Position numbers and translations under genes: made by a program. A stretch of DNA of 64,000 bases from Ascaris suum (taxonomy: Eukaryota > Nematoda > Chromadorea > Rhabditida > Ascarididae): contig CM024185.1 in NCBI GenBank assembly GCA_013433145.1, forward strand, positions 2,244,501 through 2,308,500. Reading direction: 5' to 3'. Below, piece by piece: positions 18,976 to 30,327 of this stretch (its first letter is position 1; the number at the start of each line of letters is the position of its first letter). The notes beneath the pieces are model-generated. The model was not told the DNA's origin. It searched no databases and was given only the letters and a program-made list of their open reading frames with translations.

Positions 18976-21900
18976 TTATGCTTTCTTAGCTACAGCCAGC
19001 TCGTATCCATCCTCCAACCTAGGTGGTGGACATTGGTTGCAGCCGCCTTTGTCGCCTTTTTGACCTTGTTTCCCTATCTCTCCTGGTGGTCCAGCGGCAC
19101 CTGGCGCTCCTCTTATTCCAGCATCGCCTGGTGGTCCTACTGGTCCTGGTGCCCCTGCGGCGCCATCTTCTCCGTCCTGCCCATCCGTCCCTGGTAGTCC
19201 AGCAGGACCAGGAGGACCAGCAGGTCCGTAAGGAACAGGCACTACAAGAATATCCGAGATGTTTTTATCTCACAATTTCTTATAGAACAATGGCTGACAA
19301 CATGAGGTCTTTCGTGATATTAAATTTCCTGTCGTTTCCTACTGCCCCTCTCAAAATAGTACAAATAAGGGAGCGAAGTAAAATAGTTTTAGTTTTGACT
19401 AGCCCATCAAAGAAACGCCCTTAATCAGCCGCAGGTCCTCACCCGTTTCTTGCAATCTTCAAAAACCATCTATGATGAAGGACATGAGAGGAAATGAGGT
19501 AAGGATTCGAGTTTTATAGCTTAGAACAATCGCAGTAGGCAAGAATGGCCATATCACATCCATGAATCGTGTTTCATTACATTCTGATAACTTTTCAGTA
19601 TTTTCTTACCTCTTTATTCATTTCATAATCAATTCTTAAATACGTCAGATATTAAGTGAAAAACGCAAACTTGATATCTTCCCATTTCTATTTATTATCA
19701 TATTGTCAAATTCTTATCACTTATCACAAGCATTCGTTATTCTTTAGAATCCTTTGGTTATCAATTTAATGATTATGGTTTATCTCAAGTTGTAATGGCG
19801 TTATATGTTTTAAATTTCCCTAAGTTTTTATATCTTTATTAAAAAAGTGAAGTTTTTTTGAATACATCAAGTCACTAAAATGGCTGGCTAGTCATGAAAT
19901 GTTTCCTCATTGATTATTGGCCAATACCATCGTAAAAATTTTCGGGATTTTTTTCTCAGCGGAAAAAAAGATTTTCTTTCATTTTTATATCGTTTAATGA
20001 TGAAACTACTCGTGCAGATAATTGTCCTTTTGACTGATGTCAAATTTTCGTGTATAATGTGACAACCGTTTTGCAACGTTTAAGCGAATTTCTAAAGCAA
20101 ATCACTACTGTACACATTGCTAATCAGTATTTGTATCTCCGTGACAATAAAGTGCATTCTTTATGTGTTTAAAAGTGTCCTACTGGTAGATAGAATAAAA
20201 TGAATCACCCATTCACTCCATTCTACGTTCATTAATGCAACAGAGAAATGATGGCGGGATGAAAAGTAAACGTGAGGTGGAGGTGGGGGGGGGGGGGGGG
20301 GATGGGGAATTACGCATCGCTACTGAAGGATTTTTTTCTTGTCTAATGACTAAAATTGCAGGAGAAAAATTTCCCTCGGAAATTTCTATTCAAGTAGCCA
20401 TGACATTTCAAAAGAAGATGCGTTTTTTGCTCAACATTCGTTTCGTGGATTTATGTCCTTCTGGTATAAAGGCGAAGTATTTTCGAGACTGTATTTGTGG
20501 CTACAGTAATCGTAGAAGAAAAAAATTGTAGCTATCAATAAAATAAAAATAACATTCTTCGACCGTTAAAATGTCTCTAAGTTATATTTTCCCGACCTTC
20601 ACAAAGGATTCCCATTGTTCAAGAATGATCTATCGTCGAAGAATATATGACACTTAATTTACATCATTTAAACAGTTGAGCAGTATTATAATTGTGGTTC
20701 ATGTCAGTTTTCAATTCTGTCCTACATTTCTGATAGCAGAGTGCTGAGCCGAGCCATTTATGTGTTCACAGCTTATTCTACGCAGTTTTAACGCATCATT
20801 TTTGCTTCAGTAGTTATTTCTATTAGGAAAGCGTACCTTCAACAATATTGCCTGGGGCACCAGGCTCACCCTTAGGCCCCTCTTCTCCACATGGGCCTGG
20901 TGGGCCTGGCGGCCCTGCTGGACCTGGAGGTCCTCTTCGCGCTGCTGCGCCACTGAATGCCTCCCCTGGCAGTCCAGGCCCACCTCGAAGACCTATCGGA
21001 CCGGGGAGTCCTGGAGGACCAGGTGCACCGGGTGGGCATGTCAGGTGAAGATCTTTATCAAGGGGCTTAAAATCTGTTGGTGCATCAGCACCCGGTGGTC
21101 CACGATTACCAGGCATGCCATTGCTTCCTGAAAGATCAGATTAAATGAGACGATTTGGTCTTTTTTGCTACTTTCTCAGTTGTTAGACAACCTAATATAT
21201 TTCTCACCTTAAAATAAAAAGCAGCAAGAATAAGAAGGTGTCAGAGATGCTGCTTACAACAACGCCTATCATACAAACCAGTTTCATCAATCGTGAGAAA
21301 AAATTTTTAAAAAAATATGCACACTCATATGTAGAAATTTTCAATGATTTGATCAGTCGAGCAAATTTCCTATAGAATATCCGTTTTCTTATTTTTAACC
21401 GGACAATGTAAAGTCAAAATTGGAGCGCTTGTGAAATAGAGATAATCCCTACGCATGTCGAAGTGGCTGTATAGGTTTTTATGTGATGATTCAATATGAA
21501 TGCTGATATAAATGATTATTACGAAGCGCATATCTTCTTTTAAAAAATTTCACGAATAGATCTCTAGCGATTCCAGAAATGAAACTTCCTGAAGGATTGA
21601 TAGGGATAGGCTAATGGAATGAAAGATAGACAGATTAACAGACCATTAGACATACGCATGCACATATTATTGACATAAATGCGTTTTTGCGTTCCACATC
21701 CATCCAATCAATCCAAAAAATTACCAACGTCCCAGTGAGTAACCCTGATAAATGTGTCAATGTCTTAAGTGACTCCATAAATCATCCATGAAAAGTGAAT
21801 TCTTCTCTGAGCCGACCAGTATAAAACGACTATCCGAGCGATGTTAAATGCTTGCACACTTTTTTGCCATATTTGAAACCTCACTGCATAAATTCTTTTG

Positions 21901-24900
21901 ATTCGACAGATCAATGTGAAATGCTAATGCCAAATTTTGCTACTAGAAGATGATTGATTGCTCTCTGGTTTCAAATTGCGTGGCAGACAGGTAGACCGGC
22001 ATAAAGGCATGCTCAGGTGCAAACATAAAGGCGCATATATAAACAGACACGAATGCGCATACCCGCAAACATTTAGGTGCCCACACATACACATGCGCAC
22101 TCATAAGACGTGTACGCAAGCACAAACACACACATGAGCTGAGATGCGATGTTAACGTTGTAGATGGAAATTTGCAAAGGCACTTGAAAATATGCGCAGA
22201 TTTGAACGGGCGGAAATTTAGACCTGGTCGGCCGTCGGCGCCTGGGAGACCTGGAGGGCCTATAGGTCCAGTCATGCAGCTGCAACAAACATCTCCCCTC
22301 ACTGATGATCGCATGTTTGGTACACCATATCCGCTTTGTTCACGATTTTCTATTTTCTGATTAATGCCTAAAATATGTTTACATCGGTTACTTTTGTTAA
22401 TGGTTTGTCTTTTTTTATTATTTCAATTACAAAATTTACTTTTTACGTTGAAATAAAGCTATAAGGAAGTAGCTATACACGGAAAACGTTGTGGCAAAGA
22501 TGTCTTTAAGCATAGATAACGACAACTGAACGGGAAGCAAAAAAGATGATATGCAAAAGAGTAGACATTATGGATAACCTCGAGATATCACTTTAAGAAA
22601 TAGTACTAAAATTGAGCATCATGAAAGCAGTCGATTGGATGAAAATGCCTAAATAGGGTAGTATGTGGATGATTGAAACCAATCCCCATATCTCATAAAA
22701 GTTCCTCGAAATCAAAAAGTTAGATATTCAAATTTCTAATGAATTCTTGTGCAAGTATTTTTAAATGCAATTATTGTTTCACTGATGCAAATCTATCAAA
22801 CATATTAGCAACAATTAGGCGATTTCAATAAATATTTCACTAAATTTACTACAAATATGTAAACGAATGCAAGTGTTGTTTTCTATTGCTTCGTAACTAA
22901 CCTGGCGAATAAAAAAAAATCAAATAGAGTAAATTTCTTTCGCGTTGCTACGAATTCAGCAAATGATTTTACGATTGCTGTGTAGATAATCCAGTGTCGA
23001 CTAGCTGGAAAGGTGACTGCGCGATGATAAGGTAAAAATGAAGAATTAAATTTGAACAGAAAAAGATGAGCAAAAAATATATGCACGAGAAGACAAAATT
23101 AGTAGCAGTTGTTCTACTCTCACAATTATCAACTCTTTGAATTGATAAGCATGAAAGTATTTATCTAATGCGGGCAATCGCCAATTTCCCGCAACGTTGG
23201 GGACGACCTCTGAAGATATTTTAATAATAACCTGTGAATATGATTTGCATCAATGTTAAAGGAGCAGCCCTCAACAAACTTAATGCTCCTGTTTGCAAAA
23301 AATAATGAAAATTTACGACCAACTGGTAGCGTTCCAGGTGGTCGTGTCGGGCGAATACGGCGACCAGTAAGCCATTTTGCTTTCGGTCTTCGAGAGTACA
23401 CTGGTTGAGGCGTTAGCAGATCAGGCGGAAGGATTGGCTCGTCGACGTATGTATTTCGTTTTATTCGCTGCTCATTTCCATGCCATTCTTGAAGCTGTAA
23501 CATATCAATTTGGACAAAAACATGATGGTCGCCGATGCATGAGAACTACAGTCACAGTCTTTTAATATCGCTTCTGTATATAACTGACTTCTTTCTAGGC
23601 AGATTGTTTGTGCTCTTTGTATATGCACTTGTAAACTATATGCAAAATAGGCATGCTCGTAAGTTTATTTGTGTGCATTTTGCGCATATGTTTCTATCTG
23701 TCCACTAGTTCCAATGAGGGAACCACTGAAGCTGGAATGCTGAAATTCGGTTCTCACAATTATTTGTGTGGTCAACCTCAAATAGCAAGTTTTCACGTGA
23801 CTTATCAACTTTTGAAGAAGAAATTAATCAGATTCTGATTTTCCGAATAGTCGAGTTGCATATCATATGGGGCGAGTGGTAAAAAACGTCTAAAACGACT
23901 AATTTTAGAAGAATTGCGCAAACTTTGAGAACTGATTAAATAATCGATTAACTACTGTTCATAGTATATGTCCTATTGATAAACAGTAAAGTAACTGCCT
24001 TTGATAAGTGGGTCAAAAAGCAGGCATTCTTCAATCTTTTCTGATCGACTTCTTCATTTGTTTTCAGAGGATTTCCGTGTTTTACGTTTTACTATTGCAA
24101 AAAAAAAAAGTATGTTGAATAATTCACATTTATATAATTCTCTTTCACTCGGATAATAATGAGTGAAACATCAAATTTTCATTGAAAAGCTATAAATCTG
24201 ACCTTATTTTTTGCATATATCATGTGTCATTTTTGGTTTTTCCATTTTTATTACGATCGAATCAGTAAAAAAATAAACTTGTTCTTTAAGGAGGTTTGAA
24301 AATGTTCTCACTTCTATTAAAATATGATCACTTCCATCTGAAATATTATTGCTGACTCACAAAAGTTGTGAAATTGTAAAATTGCATAATCAAATTCTAT
24401 CTCTCATTTATAAAAATTAATCGCAATAATATAGGCGATTTCAATTACGAATTTACAATGAGATTCATTCGTAATGATTTGCTTTCATCGGTGTTATTCA
24501 TATTTCGTGTGTGTGTGCATGTGCGTGAAAAAAATTTGCAACCACTCGACAATATCACGCAGCACATTGAACAACGTCAATCATATCGGTGCCTCATCGT
24601 CTGTTTTATTTCCTGCACAAAAAGTTTTCTGCACCCAACTTTGTCTAATTTGATTTGCTGGAACAACAAGTAATAAAGGTAAGCAAGCAAACTAGGTTAG
24701 CAATTGAATAACCTCATCAAAGTATTGCCAAAGTGTCTGCGTTCGATGTTTACAGAAATTGAACTCTGTATCTAACGATGATTGCACATATTGCACATAG
24801 ACGAAAACTGATGGCAAGACGAGTGCAATGCAAAAAGTCGAATAGGTGGCAAGTATAACGCCGAAAAATGCAAATTTCCGCAGTGAATAGGCTTCTTTGT

Positions 24901-24973
24901 GATGCTCGAACGTTCCGTCATAATGCGGAGGAAAGTTAGCGGCGAGAATAACCTCCCCGTGGTATTCACCCAT
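18976..24973 (-). CDS. Nematode cuticle collagen B (five exons, intact)
   Basis: Paralogue of collagen A on the same strand. Exons (minus): 24973-24713, 23494-23320, 22349-22224, 21127-20837, 19241-18976; phases 0,1,1,1; 372 residues, open throughout. Exon 1 carries a longer N-terminus, then a hydrophobic stretch (about 34-60) and the Col_cuticle_N core around [15 protein letters not shown]. Exon 2 is 175 bp, exactly as in A, with the convertase-type site RIKR at 97-100. Exon 3 has CCSC and the first Gly-X-Y block. Exon 4 has the central blocks; at the FCFDCPP interruption of A it reads HLTCPP, so one of two cysteines is missing. Exon 5 ends in Gly-X-Y, then CNQCPPPR and a short non-collagenous tail. 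The exon 3 acceptor is uncertain: position 22349 fits phase 1, while a nearby TCAG at 22356 would break it. Introns are 1.0-1.6 kb, about twice those of A. Confidence 0.94.
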
Positions 24974-24985
24974 CTGAAGGAAAAA
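24974..24985 (-). promoter_or_regulatory. 3' splice site directly before collagen B ATG (probable SL trans-splice acceptor)
   Basis: On the minus strand TTTTTCCTTCAG ends exactly at the ATG of collagen B, the same arrangement as in collagen A. It is read as a spliced-leader acceptor. It also supports this start over downstream methionines. Confidence 0.55.
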
Positions 24986-27375
24986 TTATTATGTGCACAA
25001 AAATGATATTGATGAAAATGATGCCAAGAAGCGTTTCCTCAATCGAAATGCACCCTTTAAGCAGTCAATGAATAAAAAATCGAAATTTCCATGAGCAATA
25101 AGTATCATAATCATTTTATTTGCAATATATAAAATTCTAAGCAGTACATATGCACAATATTTTCCATTTATTAGCTGCGAAGCTAATCACGCTAGGAAGA
25201 TTGCAAAACGAACGTGTGAGCGAAGGTTAGGAGAGCTATACTGCTCACAGATTTCAAAAAGATTAGAGCTATACTATTCACAAATTGATTTTCAAAGCAA
25301 AATAAGGAGGGGGTTATAAGCGAAGGAAATTCTTAGCACAACATTCGGAAGGTGCGGCAATGTAGCATGCAGCAAAGTTTGTATGGGCCAAATGGACACT
25401 AAAGATTATTATGTTTTGAAGGCGCTTGGAACGCTTTCAATTTTCGAAAGTGGAGATTTCGACAAGACACTCAGGGAGGCGGAGGGCTTATAATTCATTA
25501 TATACGGTATAAATAATATTCCACCAGCTCATTTTCAGTTGAACATGCCTCGTTCGGAGAAACACCGTGCTTTTGTACTATTTAAATACAAAATATTAAG
25601 TATGTGTGCAAAAATATTTAAATAATTTGATCGAAGATCATCATCAGATATAAAGCAAACGCCACTAAAACGAAAAACACAAATGCTTGTGAAAAAAGCT
25701 TACATAAAATGCTTTTATATGTGGCAATTTTCGTACAACACGTTTCTTTCCGATGACACTTTTTTTTCTTTTTGCTTTTATTTTCCTTAATCAAAAATCG
25801 AATAGTGAAAAATTGTCGAAAAAAAAACGCCTTCTGAAGAACCGGCATAAGGAAATGATAAGCAAACGAACACCACCTTTCATATCCTCATCTAATGGAA
25901 AACGTGTTTCGTTAGTTGCATCGCTTAGTAGTTCAATTATAGAAGCATTGAAATGATCGAGTTAATAATATTATCGGATATGCGTTCTTTCTATATACCA
26001 GATTATTAAAACGTTCTATGCAATTTACTCTACCTTTCAAAGAATGTAGATTTCAATAAACATTGAAAGGTAATCGTGCAAATATATATATTATTATGCG
26101 ATCGAATTGACCATCTTCATTTTCAAAGATTGCGTACTGTTGAATTCAATTCTTTTGGAAATTTATTAACCGGATTTTGATTTCATCCAATTATAAAATT
26201 ACTTGTAAGGTTCTAGAAAAAAACTTTGATACTTTCATTTTGGCTTCAACAGTTAGGAGTAGAGAATTGTGAACATAGAGGCTTCCTTATTGCAAAAGCA
26301 ACATAAGAAAAGCCTTCATCAATATATAAATAATATAGATTTTCAATGAAACTACTGCTGAAGATGCATAATTTTGTTGGGTGAAAAGATTTAAACACTA
26401 TGTGAAAGATACGTGGGTTATCACAATTCGAAAAATATTTTGTAAATGATTGTCTGGAAACAATTCGCTCATCAGCATATTCCATTTGCTTTACGTTGAT
26501 CCGATTTCCCGTTTTTTAGAGGGTGGTGCACAAATATCCGTTAATGAAACACTAGTTCTCATTACTTTTTAGTCGGTTACAGACGTTTATGTCATTATGT
26601 CATCTCCATATATGGTTTTCTGTTTGGCTTTATATGTGAATCAGTAAAACACCTTTAAACTTCCCGCATCACCTGAAATGCAATAAAGAGAATCTGAGCG
26701 AAAATAAACGATTAAACAACCTCAACTTACTATTAAACTAGCTGAACCTCTCCGCCACATTTTTTTTTTATTGTCTGCAATAAAACAACGTTGTCCTTAA
26801 CGTTAACATATAGATTGTGGCCAATGCAAATATCATTTAGGATTGAAGGGAAAAAAATTGAAAAATTGATGAGTGAATAGAATGAAATGCGACTATCATT
26901 GACGTATGCAAGCGTAATCAGTTATTCAATTTCCTTTCCCAAATATTACTCGGCCCTTAAAATCAGCCGCAGTCTCTTTTATCATCAAATAATACAGCTT
27001 GGTGCTAAATTAAGACACGAAAATTGATATGTTCACAAAAATGTGCTACTGGTCACTTATGTTACGGCAACTTGCAAGCAGTCGATGATACGGGTGATTT
27101 AACGCACAGCTATTTGTAACGCAGCGGTCGCATAGTGTAATGTGTTAGGCACGACGGAAGTGATTATAGGTATCAGACTTTGTTACCGTATGGGTTTCGC
27201 ACACAAACACTTCTTTATATTTTCAGATATATTGACGTCTTACTTCCTAAGGGAATCAATTCAAAATTCAAAACAAATTAGCAATTTCTTCCTTAAAAAA
27301 TCATCATGCTTAGGTCCTTTAGTATTCAAATCAATGATAATCGCATTTCTTTAGATTGTGGTGCTGTCTTTCTCC
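24986..27375. other. Gene-free stretch upstream of collagen B
   Basis: AT-rich sequence with no supported exon. The part next to 24986 should contain the collagen B promoter and outron; I could not identify a motif. Confidence 0.5.
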
Positions 27376-27579
27376 TTATAGGATTTTTCTGTATGTTGCC
27401 TCACCGTAGCCCTCTTCCCATATCACTAATTGTTCCATCGTTGTATTCTTTCCTCTAATCTTAGGTGGCATCACTTCAATCTTAGGTGGCATCACTTCTT
27501 CATACGTTTCAGCATTTAAAAAGGAAAAAAGAAATGAGAAGATAATACAAAAAAAGGAAATATTCAATGCACTTAGCAT
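27376..27579 (-). CDS. Possible small secreted protein or signal-peptide exon
   Basis: A 67-residue ORF starts with a textbook signal-peptide shape: a hydrophobic core (about residues 8-21) ending in FLNA before ET. The segment after it carries the heptapeptide EVMPPKI twice in tandem, encoded by two identical 21-nt units at 27457-27498. A good donor (GGCTACG then GTGAGG, near 27402) would end the exon in phase 1 after EEGY. No homologue is recognised, no acceptor precedes the ATG, and no downstream exon could be fixed, so chance remains possible. Confidence 0.3.
   Translation of the reverse strand: MLSALNISFFCIIFSFLFSFLNAETYEEVMPPKIEVMPPKIRGKNTTMEQLVIWEEGYGEATYRKIL
27457..27498 (-). repeat. 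Two perfect 21-nt tandem units
   Basis: Two identical 21-nt copies, 27457-27477 and 27478-27498. On the minus strand they keep frame and encode EVMPPKI twice inside the small signal-peptide ORF. Confidence 0.9.
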
Positions 27580-29074
27580 TCACAATCGCAGTATTTTTTT
27601 TTTAAGCAATGCGTTTAATACTTCAAATGGAGTGCATCTCTGAAAAGATTTTATCATTTGCCGATTGCTATCGGCATCCTTATCTAAAGGCGACTTCCAC
27701 CTAACGGAACGGTCAAAAATATTCGGGTGGATTGTGCAAAAAAAAAAGTGGAAAGACATTCCACACAAACTAGCACGATTACGTTTTCCAGTTTGATTCA
27801 CAATTTCACTTATCGTATCAACTAATTGCATAGATTGCAAATAAAACAAGTTCTCATAGTGTATTAAGGTTAAGGTGTACGTTGTCGTTCGTTTAACTGT
27901 AAGGATTTTATCCGCAAATTTTCTAAGAGATTTCTACATCTATAAGATTATAAAGCATAAAAATTTAATTCATTTAATTTAATCAATAATTCAAAAATGT
28001 TGATTAGGACGTAATTTGTACAAATTCAAAAAACTTGCAAATAATGACTAAAAGTTTTTAAAGTAATGTAACGTTTGCACGTGATGAGTTACAAAGTTGT
28101 AAAAGTTTACTCTATGTGCTTGTGCAGTAAGTTAATAGTATGTGATAGCATCATGAGAGATTATTCTCTCATGTTGGCTATATTCGTTGCAGTGAAAAAC
28201 ACTTCCTTTGAAATTCAAAGCAGACAAACAACGTTGGGTGCAATTGCAAATTACTTTTGCAAGTTGCCGGCATTCATGATAGTGTATGATGTTTTCATAA
28301 GAAAATTTTCTCTTTGCCAACTATATTTCTTTTTCTCTCTCCTTCTCTCTCTCTCTCTGTAAAATATCATGGGTCATAAAGGTTTACTCCTGAAACATAG
28401 AGGGTAAGTCAAGAGCATAGGGTGCTCTTATAAAATTATCTTGAGAGCACACCAACCCCTGTGGAGAACATCAAAAATGGTATACCTCAATCTTGCAGAG
28501 GTCATCAAACACCTTGCTTGATTTGTCAAGGTTCTTTGCAGGGTACGTCGCTGCAACGCTAGAATTACACATACACTCTTCCATCTGTGTCCAGTAGTTT
28601 CAACTCCGTAGCCATTAATGCTACAAATGCGAAGTCTTAGTAGGTATCACGTATAATTCTGACTAGTTTCCTGTGCCAGGTTCCACGATGTTCTATCAAC
28701 TAAACGCGGATAACCGACATTTCAGAGTGCTGTAAATTTCGCAAAATTTTCATGCGCCGTGCAGAAGCTGCATTTCCGGCTCAATTGGATTAGATGCCGG
28801 AGCTTGGCACAATATGGATTCTTGCACCCACCGGAACCGCCAACCGATCTACCACCATCGTAGTTTATTCACCTAGTCGCTTGCGTAAGCTCTCGGCAGA
28901 TGATTCAATTTTATGGATTTCTGCAAACCTGCTATAAAATGCACTTTGAGGATATCATATTTGAGCACATGTGTGGTAAACGTATCATTGCATGTTCAAT
29001 AGTTTCAACATATGCCTATTTTTTCTGGAACGATCCCTTTTTTTCCTGGAATCTCACTTAGGTAGGGTAGAAAT

Positions 29075-29341
29075 TTAATGGACGTCGAAGATTCGTGCGC
29101 TACGTTGGATTCTGTCAACAAATATTAATGCATCGCCTTTATTTGGTTGATAATTTCTGAAAGTAGTAGGTGAGTCGACATCGATGCAGTTGGGGCTTAT
29201 TGTGCCAGCTGTGCCGATATACTCCTTCCCTGCTACGAAAGAGAAACCGGCCGCTATAAAATGATCACAGATCCTAAACACATTTAAACGTCCGCTTCCA
29301 ACATTCATCGACCAACTTAAATTATGGTGCGATCGATTGAT
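29075..29341 (-). CDS. Unrecognised open segment with acceptor and stop, possible terminal exon
   Basis: An 88-residue open frame starts right after the acceptor-like TTAATTGTAG and ends at TAA (29075). Its composition looks protein-like: NVGSGRLNVFRICDHF in the first half, SPTTFRNYQPNKGDALIF in the second. Alternative acceptors lie inside it (TTTTATAG near 29254 and TTTCGTAG near 29240). A second open stretch at about 30037-29942 ends at CAAG then GTAAAC and could join the inner acceptors in phase 1. It lies about 1 kb downstream of the dynactin p24 stop on the same strand, so a downstream operon gene is possible. I do not recognise the family, and no complete model can be made. Confidence 0.28.
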   Translation of the reverse strand: MNRSHHNLSWSMNVGSGRLNVFRICDHFIAAGFSFVAGKEYIGTAGTISPNCIDVDSPTTFRNYQPNKGDALIFVDRIQRSARIFDVH

Positions 29342-30327
29342 CTACAATTAAAATGATGAATACAAATTAGAGTAATATAAAGCGCATGCAAATTTCATTT
29401 AATTGACATGGCTCAATCTTTACTGCAATCATCAAAATATCATCATTATACACGTTGTGCTCGCATTACCGAAACTGCAATAACCACATATCTACAATCG
29501 CCGATTCGTTATAATTTCCACTGCAGTGTACGGGGGACCTAGTTATATATAATAACTTCTCTCTCCCTACTCCCTCCTCCTCCCTGAAATCATGTCCCAA
29601 CTGCACTGTGGGTTCCAGATGGTGATGATAATTTGCGCCCGAAATATCCACTCCTCTCTCGCTCTTCGAACTTTAATTCTAGCTCCGATAATGGGAGTAT
29701 ACAAAGCGATTGTCATATGTGACGAAGAAACAACGGTTCTCACATATAGTCACTTACAACATTTAAGAAGCAACTCATTTAGCCATAGGAAATTACAATA
29801 CTTCTCCGAGGATAAGTTGGAAATAAGCATAAATGAAAATCTGAACGTTCATCATTTCGAACGTTATCGAAGTATAAGACCGAAACATTTCTTGATATAA
29901 ATACAAAGCAGTGCATTTGTTATCTAGAAGTGCAAGTTTACCTTGCAATGCAATTTGCCATCCTCGTCCAACAACAGCTAATATTTTTACAAAGCATCTA
30001 TTCCTTATTGCTTGTGGGCAAAGTTTCGCATAGCGCACTTTGAAGAACGAGATAATCAGCGAAATTTTGAACTGCTATAGGAAGAAAGAGGATTAGTTGA
30101 ATCTCACCTCTCAAAAATAAACCCGTCTTGTTTCCTTGGCTAGACTTTGCATTCCTACGAATGAGGTTTCTCTTCCTCTATCAAAGAGGTTCCTCATCTT
30201 TTAAATCTCGAGCAAACACAACACATCCATCTGCACACATTATATGCGTCATGAAAAAAAAAGATGAAATATGAATGACGATAAAAACATTCAATAAAAA
30301 ATTAAGCAGATCACTGAATTAATACTA

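Noticed and set aside
20848..21048. Plus-strand Gly/Pro-rich frame resembling collagen
   Set aside because: Antisense of collagen B exon 4; GGN/CCN codons read as Gly/Pro on both strands. The minus frame has the correct splice sites and Gly every third residue.
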